Assembly (NCBI RefSeq): GCF_005771565.1
Contig: NZ_VAWA01000002.1
Location: 62,001 to 126,000 of the forward strand
Direction: 5' to 3'
Length of the DNA: 64,000 nt
From: Nesterenkonia sphaerica
GTDB taxonomy: Bacteria; Actinomycetota; Actinomycetes; Actinomycetales; Micrococcaceae
The stretch's first letter is position 1, and each line of letters starts with the position of its first letter. This document shows, in pieces, positions 57,276 through 64,000 of this stretch. Made by a program: the position numbers and the translations under genes. The notes under the pieces are model-generated. The model searched no databases and was not told the origin of the DNA. It was given only the letters and a program-made list of their open reading frames with translations.

Positions 57276-58468
57276 TGAGCTCTCCAGACTTCCTGCGCCT
57301 GTTTTCCTCCGAGTCAGTGACGATCGGGCACCCCGACAAGATCTGCGACCAGGTCTCTGACGCCATCCTTGATGCCCTGCTGGCAGAAGACCCCGACTCC
57401 CGGGTCGCGGTCGAGGCGCTGACCACCACCGGCCTGGTGCACGTCGCAGGTGAGGTCACCACCAACGCTTATGTGGAAATTCCGCAGATCGTCCGCTCCA
57501 CCCTGCTCGGCATCGGGTATGACTCCTCAGCCAACGGGTTCGACGGCGCCCGGTGCGGAGTGTCGATTTCCATCGGGCAACAGTCGCCCGATATCGCCGG
57601 AGGAGTGTTCAACTCCCTGGAAGCACGTTCCGGGGCTCATGACCCCCGTGCGGCGCAGGGGGCCGGCGACCAGGGCATCATGTTCGGCTACGCCACCAAT
57701 GAGACCGAGACCTACATGCCCACCCCCATCGCATTGGCCCACCGGCTCTCTGCACAACTGACCAGAGTCCGTCAGGAGGGTCAGCTGGATTACCTGCGTC
57801 CTGACGGGAAGACCCAGGTCACCATCGGATACGACGGCGCAAGACCAGTCTCTCTGGGCACTGTGGTGGTCTCCACCCAACACACCCAGGAGACCAGTCA
57901 GCAGCAGCTGCACTCCGACATCTCCGAGGCTGTGATCGCCCCGGTCATTGCTGATTCAGGGTTGGATACAAACGGGCTGGAAGAGATCATCAACCCCTCA
58001 GGTCCGTTCGTCGTGGGGGGGCCGGTCGGTGACGCAGGTCTGACCGGACGCAAGATCATCGTTGACACCTACGGTGGATTCGCCCGGCACGGCGGTGGCG
58101 CGTTCTCCGGAAAAGACCCCTCCAAGGTCGACAGGTCTGCCACCTACGCGATGCGCTGGGTAGCGAAGAACGTGGTGGCTGCAGGCCTCGCCGACCGCGC
58201 GGAGATTCAGATCGCCTACGCCATCGGCCGGGCGCACCCGGTGGGCATCTACGTCGAAACCTTCGGCACCGAGCACGTGGATCCGGCAGCAATCTCCAAG
58301 GCTATCGGGGAGGTGTTCGACCTGCGCCCGCTGGGCATCATCGAGGACCTCGACCTGAAGCGCCCCATTTATACAGAGACCGCGAAGAACGGGCACTTCG
58401 GCCGGCCGGAGTTCCCGTGGGAGCAGCTCAACCGTGTGGAGGAGCTGCGTTCACACTTCGGCGCCTGA
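57275..58468 (+). CDS. metK: S-adenosylmethionine synthase
   Basis: Makes SAM from methionine and ATP; 397 aa. Motifs are [32 protein letters not shown], and the phosphate loop [16 protein letters not shown]. The C-terminal part [20 protein letters not shown] is standard. Its position between coaBC and priA is conserved in actinobacteria. Confidence 0.97.
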   Translation: MSSPDFLRLFSSESVTIGHPDKICDQVSDAILDALLAEDPDSRVAVEALTTTGLVHVAGEVTTNAYVEIPQIVRSTLLGIGYDSSANGFDGARCGVSISIGQQSPDIAGGVFNSLEARSGAHDPRAAQGAGDQGIMFGYATNETETYMPTPIALAHRLSAQLTRVRQEGQLDYLRPDGKTQVTIGYDGARPVSLGTVVVSTQHTQETSQQQLHSDISEAVIAPVIADSGLDTNGLEEIINPSGPFVVGGPVGDAGLTGRKIIVDTYGGFARHGGGAFSGKDPSKVDRSATYAMRWVAKNVVAAGLADRAEIQIAYAIGRAHPVGIYVETFGTEHVDPAAISKAIGEVFDLRPLGIIEDLDLKRPIYTETAKNGHFGRPEFPWEQLNRVEELRSHFGA

Positions 58469-58581
58469 GCGCCGGCTGAGCGGCGGCTGCGGCCGCGCAC
58501 CGAACCAGGCTGCCTACATCGCACCTCCGGCATGTCAGTGCCTCAGGATAGGATCGCTGCGGACGGAGGAGGTGACCGGAC

Positions 58582-60564
58582 GTGACCGACCGTGAGGGTG
58601 AGCAGCCAGCCCTGCTGGAGGCACTCGCCCCGGCGCCGGCAGCCAGACTGCCCCCTGGCACGGCTGCGGACCAACCGGTGGCCCAGGTGCTGCTGGAGTC
58701 GCCGGTGCCGCACCTGGACCGGGTTTTCGACTACGCAGTCCCTGCAGAGATGGACACCCAAGCGGTGGTCGGATCCCGGGTCAAAGTGCGCTTCTCCTCC
58801 CGCGAGCTCTCCGGCTATGTGGTCAGCCGCGCGGCGAGCACCACCGCCCCGAGGCTCTCCCCAATCAGCAAAGTCGTCACCCCGCTGCCCCTGCTCTCGG
58901 CGGAGATTCTCATGCTCTGCCGTGAGGTCGCCCACCGTTACGCCGGAGTGACCGCAGATGTGCTGCGTGCGGCTATTCCACAGCGCGCCGCACGTGTGGA
59001 GCAGGAATTCGTCGGCTCCGAGGCGCCCCCGCCGGCGGAGACGACCGTCAATCACGGGCCGCGTGAGGCGGCGCTGGCACTGCAGTCCTTCGGCGCTGAT
59101 GGATGGCCCAGCATGGTCGTCCAGGCGGTGCAGCAGGCACGGTCTGCTGGCAGAAGCGTCATCGTCGTCCTCCCCGACCAGCGCGACGTCGACCGCGTGC
59201 GGCCGCTGCTGGAAGGTGACTTGGGGGTATCAGAAGTGGCACAGCTGACCGCGGAGATGGGACCGACCCCACGGTACCGGTCCTATCTGCGCCTTCGGTT
59301 CGGGCACGCGCGGGTTGCGGTGGGCACACGCTCGGCAATATTCGCCCCCGTGGTCGAGCCGGCGCAGATTCTGGTGTTCGACGACCACGATTCCAGCCAC
59401 CTGGAGCCGCGGGCCCCCTATCACCACACCCGTGAAGTCGCGCTGCTGCGCAGCGTGCACACCGGAGCGGGGCTGCAGTTCCTCTCCACCTCGCGCAGCC
59501 TGGAGATCCAGCGGCTGGTCGAACGTGGGTGGCTCAGCGAGCGGACCCCGGTGCGGGACCTGCGTGCTGCGGGGACGCCGCTGGTCACCGCAGCACGGGA
59601 CTCCTATCAGCAGGAGCGCGACCCGACGCTGCAGCGCGCCCGGCTTCCCGGGGTGGCGTACCGGACTGCTCGCGAGGGTCTCGAGCGCGGCCCGGTCCTG
59701 GTTCAGGTCGGACGGACCGGATTCATTCCCGCGGTGCTCTGTGAGCGGTGCCGCTCACGCCAGCGGTGCCCTGAGTGCCACGGTCCCTTGGCGCTGCCTG
59801 GCCACTTCGGCCAGTCCGACACGCTGTGCTGCCGCTGGTGTGGCCTGCACCAAAGGGGCCACCGGTGCCCAGAGTGCGGCGAAGGACGCTTCCGGGCAGG
59901 GGCGGTGGGGGCTGACCGCACCGCCCAGGAGCTGGGTAGGGCATTTCCGAACCTGCCGGTGATCTCTTCCACCAGTGATCATCCGGTCTCCAAGGTCCCC
60001 GACCGGCCTGCGCTGGTCATCAGCACCCCCGGAGTCGAACCGGTCGCCCCGGACGGCTACGCAGCAGCCCTGCTGCTTGACGGTGATGCGCAATTGGCCA
60101 GAGAAGGGCTCGACGTGCCCCGCCAGGTGCTGGCCCGGTGGTTCTCCGCCGCATCTCTGGTCCGTGCTCGCGGCAGCGGCGGGGCGGTGGTGGTCACTGC
60201 CGAGGACCCCGAGCTCACCGGCGCCTTGGTCCGGTGGGACCCGACAGGTTACGCCCGCCGGGAGCTGTACCGCAGGCTGGAGCTGGGACTGCCCCCTGCG
60301 GTGCGGATGCTCACTGTCACCGGCCAGGGCCAGGACGCGGAGAGCTTCGTCACCCAGGTGCGCCTCCCAGCGGGATTGGAGTGGGTGGGTCCCGCTCCGG
60401 TCAGCGAGGGCACACACCGCTGGATGCTGTTCTTCAGCTATGCCCAGGCCGCTGAGGTGATCGCCGAAGTCACCCGAGCCCGGCGCACCGGTTCGGCCTA
60501 TTCGGCAGGCCAAGGCAAGGCCCTGCGCATAGCAGTCGACGACACCCCGGCACTGCAGTTCTGA
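58582..60564 (+). CDS. priA: Primosomal protein N' (PriA), helicase motifs degenerate
   Basis: Replication-restart protein of 660 aa. The N-terminal 3'-DNA-binding domain (VLLESPVPHLDRVFDYAVP) is normal. Where active PriA has a Walker A (GxTGSGKT), this protein reads SFGADGWPSMVVQAVQQ, and the DEEH box is replaced by VFDDHDSSH. The zinc-binding region with eight cysteines is intact (CERCRSRQRCPECHG, CCRWCGLHQRGHRCPECG). Actinobacterial PriA proteins are known to lack helicase residues, so it probably acts as a structural loader. Start GTG 58582 after GGACGGAGGAGG-like purines. Confidence 0.92.
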   Translation: MTDREGEQPALLEALAPAPAARLPPGTAADQPVAQVLLESPVPHLDRVFDYAVPAEMDTQAVVGSRVKVRFSSRELSGYVVSRAASTTAPRLSPISKVVTPLPLLSAEILMLCREVAHRYAGVTADVLRAAIPQRAARVEQEFVGSEAPPPAETTVNHGPREAALALQSFGADGWPSMVVQAVQQARSAGRSVIVVLPDQRDVDRVRPLLEGDLGVSEVAQLTAEMGPTPRYRSYLRLRFGHARVAVGTRSAIFAPVVEPAQILVFDDHDSSHLEPRAPYHHTREVALLRSVHTGAGLQFLSTSRSLEIQRLVERGWLSERTPVRDLRAAGTPLVTAARDSYQQERDPTLQRARLPGVAYRTAREGLERGPVLVQVGRTGFIPAVLCERCRSRQRCPECHGPLALPGHFGQSDTLCCRWCGLHQRGHRCPECGEGRFRAGAVGADRTAQELGRAFPNLPVISSTSDHPVSKVPDRPALVISTPGVEPVAPDGYAAALLLDGDAQLAREGLDVPRQVLARWFSAASLVRARGSGGAVVVTAEDPELTGALVRWDPTGYARRELYRRLELGLPPAVRMLTVTGQGQDAESFVTQVRLPAGLEWVGPAPVSEGTHRWMLFFSYAQAAEVIAEVTRARRTGSAYSAGQGKALRIAVDDTPALQF

Positions 60565-60588
60565 TCAGCTGCGTGGGTTTCAGACGCT

Positions 60589-61563
60589 TCAGGAGCCGAC
60601 TGTTCCGACAAACCGCCGGACCGACCGGGCCAGCTGGGCGGGTTTCTCATAGTGCACCAGATGACCAGCACCACGAATGATCTCCAGCTGAGCGTGGGGC
60701 AACAGATCCCGCAGACCACGCAGGCCCGCAGGCGTGCTCAGGCTGTCCTGCGAGCCGGCCAGCAGCAGCACAGGCGCCTCCACGCTCGGAGCGTACTGAG
60801 AGACAGTATGCCGGCTGGAGGCGCGGTAGGACTCCAGCAGCGTCCGCCGGTCCCAGTAGCCGCCGAAAAACTGCCGGTGCTGATCCTTCACGAAAGCCTT
60901 CAGATCGTCATCCCACCCCACGCCCAACGTGAAGTTCATCACCTCCAGCGCTGCCGGCGATCGCAGCACGGCATCGGCTGCAGCTTCGGGAAGCACCTGG
61001 CACAGGCGGTAATACATCTCCACGGCAGCGGCACCCGGGAGCAGCCGGCCGCGGAAGATACTGTCACTGATCGGGGCGCTGAGCACCACACCGGCCCAGC
61101 CCCGATGGTGCTGGACGCAATGGGCGGCACAGACGATGGTCCCGAATGAGTGCCCCATCAGCACGTCGCCAGCACCCAGGTGAAGCGCCTGGGCCAGACC
61201 ATCCACCGCTGCGGCGTAGAGTTCCACCGAATGCTGCAGGGGCCCGGCATCCACCTGGGACAGCGGGGGAGACTGCCCATACCCGGGCAGATCCGGCACC
61301 AGCACCTCGAACTCCGGCAGCCCGTCGGCGATGAGCTGCATACCGTGATGGTCGCCGCGGAAGCCGTGGATCAGCAGAAGCCGTGCTGCCCCGGCAGCTG
61401 GGCCCTGCGGGGCGTATCTCCAGACTGCCACCTCGCCGGCGACCTTCTGCCCCTGGGCCTCGCTGCGGATGGGGATCTTCAGCTTCTCCGGTGAGCGCCG
61501 GGGGTACTCGGCCCAAGGCGCGGGAAGGAAGCGGGGCTGCGTCGTCGGCCGTGTATTTCCCAC
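60589..61563 (-). CDS. Alpha/beta hydrolase
   Basis: A 324-aa soluble hydrolase. The oxyanion HG is in LLLIHGFRGDHHGM, the nucleophile elbow is MGHSFG, the acid is probably in LLLAGSQDSLSTPAG and the base in IRGAGHLVHYEKP, so the triad is complete. A basic N-terminus (about 40 residues) precedes the fold. GTG 61563 is the only start before the conserved part that also clears the leuS promoter; it is about 80 bp from leuS. The substrate is unknown. It lies between priA and leuS, where fmt is often found in relatives. Confidence 0.87.
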   Translation of the reverse strand: MGNTRPTTQPRFLPAPWAEYPRRSPEKLKIPIRSEAQGQKVAGEVAVWRYAPQGPAAGAARLLLIHGFRGDHHGMQLIADGLPEFEVLVPDLPGYGQSPPLSQVDAGPLQHSVELYAAAVDGLAQALHLGAGDVLMGHSFGTIVCAAHCVQHHRGWAGVVLSAPISDSIFRGRLLPGAAAVEMYYRLCQVLPEAAADAVLRSPAALEVMNFTLGVGWDDDLKAFVKDQHRQFFGGYWDRRTLLESYRASSRHTVSQYAPSVEAPVLLLAGSQDSLSTPAGLRGLRDLLPHAQLEIIRGAGHLVHYEKPAQLARSVRRFVGTVGS

Positions 61564-61642
61564 GAGGGACAGCGTAGCGACTCTGCTGACCCTCTAGACT
61601 GTTCTGAGTCGAATATCCGTGAACTGTGTAAGGTGCGCACCT

Positions 61643-64000
61643 GTGAGCGAAACCGCTGAAAAGCAGTCCTACGACTTCCGAACGATCGAGGCCACCTGGC
61701 TGCCGTTCTGGGAGCAGGACGGGACCTTCGTTGCTCAATCCGAGGACGAGCGGCCCAAGAAGTACGTCTGCGACATGTTCCCCTACCCCTCAGGGGACCT
61801 GCACATGGGGCACGCGGAGGCCTTCGCCATCGGCGACATCCCGGCCCGCTACTGGCGCCTGCGCGGGTACAACGTGCTGCACCCGGTCGGGTGGGACTCC
61901 TTCGGACTTCCCGCGGAGAACGCCGCCATCAAGAACAACGCACATCCAGCTGAGTGGACCTACCGCAACATCGACACCCAGGCCGCCAGCTTCAAGCGCT
62001 ACGCCATCAGCGCCGACTGGACCCGCCGGCTGCACACCTCCGATGAGCTCTACTATCGGTGGACCCAGTGGCTGTTCCTGAAGCTCTACGAGCAGGGCCT
62101 GGCCTACCGCAAGGACTCCCCGGTCAACTGGTGTCCCTCCTGTCAGACTGTGCTGGCCAACGAACAGGTCGTCGCCGGGGTCTGCGAGCGGTGCGGGACC
62201 CCGGTGACGAAGAAGTCCCTCAACCAGTGGTACTTCAAGATCACTGACTACGCCGACCGGCTGCTGGACGATATGGAGCAGCTGGAGGGCACGTGGCCCG
62301 AGCGGGTTCTGGCGATGCAGCGGAACTGGATCGGGCGGTCCGAGGGCGCCCACGTAGACTTCGCCATCGACGGTGGCCACACCGTGACCGTCTTCACCAC
62401 CCGGCCCGACACCCTCTTCGGTGCCACGTTCTTTGTGGTGGCCGCTGACGCGCCACTGGCCACAGAGCTGGTCACCGACCAACACCTGGGCGAGCTGGAG
62501 GCTTACCGGGAGCAGCTGAAATCTGTCTCGGACATCGAGCGTCAGGCCACCGACCGGAAGAAGACCGGGGTGTTCCTCGGCGTGCACGCCACCAACCCGG
62601 CCACCGGAGCGCAGATGCCGGTCTACGCCACCGACTACGTGCTGGCGGACTACGGCACCGGCGCGGTGATGGGGGTACCGGGTCAGGACCAACGAGACTG
62701 GGAATTCGCCAAGACCTTCGACCTGCCGATTGTGCGCACCGTGCAGCCGCCCGAGGATTTCGAGGGCGAGGCCTACACCGGTGCTGGGGAGGCGATCAAT
62801 TCTGCCCACGGGGACATCTCCCTGAACGGCATGGAGGTGGAGCAGGCCAAGGCCACCATCATCGAATGGCTCGAAGATCAAGGCGCTGGCCGCAGCACCA
62901 TCAACTTCCGGCTCCGCGATTGGCTGGTCTCGCGCCAGCGGTTCTGGGGAGCGCCGATCCCGATCATCCACTGCCCCGGCTGCGGGGAAGTCCCCGTCCC
63001 CGAGGACCAGCTTCCGGTGAAGCTGCCCACCGATATGCGCGGCGAGCAGCTCGCCCCGAAGGGCCAGTCACCGCTGGCCTCCAATGCCGACTGGGTCAAT
63101 GTGCCGTGCCCGCGGTGCGGAGCAGCTGCGAGCCGGGACACTGACACCATGGACACTTTCGTGGACTCGTCCTGGTACTACCTGCGCTACATCGACCCCA
63201 CCTCCACAGAAGCCATCTTCCCCACCGATGCGACCAACCACTGGCTGCCGGTGGACCAGTACGTCGGCGGCGTGGAGCACGCCATTCTGCACCTGCTCTA
63301 CTCACGGTTCATCACCAAGGCACTGCATGACATGGGGCTTATTCACTTTGTGGAGCCGTTCCGCGCGCTGCTGAATCAGGGGCAGGTGCTCAACGGAGGT
63401 AAAGCCATGTCCAAGTCCCTGGGCAACGGCGTCGATCTGGGGGAGCAGCTCGATGAGTACGGCGTCGACGCCGTCCGCCTGACCATGGTCTTCGCCTCCC
63501 CGCCGGAGGACGATGTGGACTGGGCCGACGTCAGCCCCGCGGCGAGCCAGAAGTTCTTGGCCCGAGCCTGGCGACTGGCCCAGGACGTCACCAGCGCACC
63601 AGGGGTGGACTCACGCGCCGGGGCGCAGCGGCTGCGCGCGGTCACCCACCGGACAATCGCTGATGCCCAAGCGCTGTTGGACGACCAGAAGTACAACGTG
63701 GTGATCGCCCGAGTGATGGAGCTGGTCAACGCTGCGCGCAAGGAGATCGACTCAGGTGCGGGGCCGGCCGATCCGGCGGTCCGCGAAGCGGCCGAATTCA
63801 CCGCGCAGGCGCTGTCGCTGGTGGCGCCCTACACTGCTGAGGACATGTGGGCCAAGCTCGGCCGGGAGTCCTCCGTGGCAAACTCTGCCTGGCCCGCCTA
63901 TGAGGAGGCTCTGCTGGTCCAGGACACCATCACCGCAGTGGTCCAGGTCCGCGGAAAGCTGCGGGATAAGCTGCAGGTGCCGGTGGACATCACCGAGCAG
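61643..64000 (+). CDS. leuS: Leucine--tRNA ligase (N-terminal part, runs off the window)
   Basis: The first 786 codons of a class Ia synthetase; the end lies beyond the window, so there is no stop. GTG 61643 begins [21 protein letters not shown]. The HIGH motif is HMGH in [12 protein letters not shown], the editing (CP1) domain has [16 protein letters not shown] and the zinc-like CGDV region [10 protein letters not shown], and the KMSKS loop reads [11 protein letters not shown] -10-like TAAGGT (61629-61634 region) lies about 10 nt upstream. Confidence 0.96.
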   Translation, partial: MSETAEKQSYDFRTIEATWLPFWEQDGTFVAQSEDERPKKYVCDMFPYPSGDLHMGHAEAFAIGDIPARYWRLRGYNVLHPVGWDSFGLPAENAAIKNNAHPAEWTYRNIDTQAASFKRYAISADWTRRLHTSDELYYRWTQWLFLKLYEQGLAYRKDSPVNWCPSCQTVLANEQVVAGVCERCGTPVTKKSLNQWYFKITDYADRLLDDMEQLEGTWPERVLAMQRNWIGRSEGAHVDFAIDGGHTVTVFTTRPDTLFGATFFVVAADAPLATELVTDQHLGELEAYREQLKSVSDIERQATDRKKTGVFLGVHATNPATGAQMPVYATDYVLADYGTGAVMGVPGQDQRDWEFAKTFDLPIVRTVQPPEDFEGEAYTGAGEAINSAHGDISLNGMEVEQAKATIIEWLEDQGAGRSTINFRLRDWLVSRQRFWGAPIPIIHCPGCGEVPVPEDQLPVKLPTDMRGEQLAPKGQSPLASNADWVNVPCPRCGAAASRDTDTMDTFVDSSWYYLRYIDPTSTEAIFPTDATNHWLPVDQYVGGVEHAILHLLYSRFITKALHDMGLIHFVEPFRALLNQGQVLNGGKAMSKSLGNGVDLGEQLDEYGVDAVRLTMVFASPPEDDVDWADVSPAASQKFLARAWRLAQDVTSAPGVDSRAGAQRLRAVTHRTIADAQALLDDQKYNVVIARVMELVNAARKEIDSGAGPADPAVREAAEFTAQALSLVAPYTAEDMWAKLGRESSVANSAWPAYEEALLVQDTITAVVQVRGKLRDKLQVPVDITEQ

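Overview
The window is one contiguous, GC-rich, gene-dense stretch of an actinobacterial chromosome. Several markers point that way: HrcA/DnaJ2 next to DUF3097, a CtaF-type oxidase subunit IV, a QcrCAB complex with a diheme QcrC, the actinobacterial integration host factor, a helicase-motif-poor PriA, DUF3043, and the order pyrR-pyrB-pyrC-orf-carA-carB-pyrF. The gene orders resemble Micrococcales, probably Micrococcaceae (for example Nesterenkonia- or Arthrobacter-like). I cannot fix the genus from sequence alone. I saw no tRNA, rRNA, CRISPR array or intact mobile element.

Layout. 1-10.5 kb: hemW (5' end outside the window), a two-gene SatD-like/membrane-protein insert, a DUF4870 gene, then DUF3097 divergent from hrcA-dnaJ2-rsmE-phoH-ybeY-CBS membrane protein-era. 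10.5-14.9 kb: a cyanate island, with a PAS-AraC regulator divergent from cynS and a complete ABC importer. 14.9-21.4 kb: leuA behind a leucine leader-peptide attenuator, a 630-bp GC-rich repeat-filled spacer, recO, uppS, an alpha/beta hydrolase and pyrD. 21.4-32.1 kb: DUF3043, erpA, then the respiratory cluster ctaC-ctaD-ctaF, def, trpD, ctaE-qcrC-qcrA-qcrB. 32.1-38.8 kb: rarA, a DUF4287/SRPBCC-like gene, aspS and hisS on the minus strand, then a DUF349 gene. 38.9-45.7 kb: mltG-aroE-aroC-aroK-aroB, efp-nusB. 45.7-54.6 kb: a PyrR-controlled pyrimidine operon. 54.7-64 kb: mihF-gmk-rpoZ-coaBC-metK-priA, an alpha/beta hydrolase, and leuS running off the end.

Functionally the window is mostly housekeeping: aromatic amino acid precursors (aro), de novo pyrimidines (pyr/car plus a separate pyrD), the aerobic bc1-aa3 branch, protein quality control and translation factors. 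Many genes overlap by ATGA or GTGA, which implies translational coupling. Several promoters place a TAnnnT -10 element about 7 nt before the start codon, which predicts leaderless mRNAs.

The parts that stand out from this core are: (i) the SatD-like/membrane pair with a duplicated AACC-N6-GGTT operator over its promoter; (ii) the cyanase-transporter operon under a PAS-AraC regulator; (iii) a leaderless leucine leader peptide before leuA; (iv) a CIRCE element in a bidirectional promoter shared by hrcA and DUF3097; (v) two inverted CTACTACG-type sites before ctaC; and (vi) the repeat-filled leuA-recO spacer with a long dyad.
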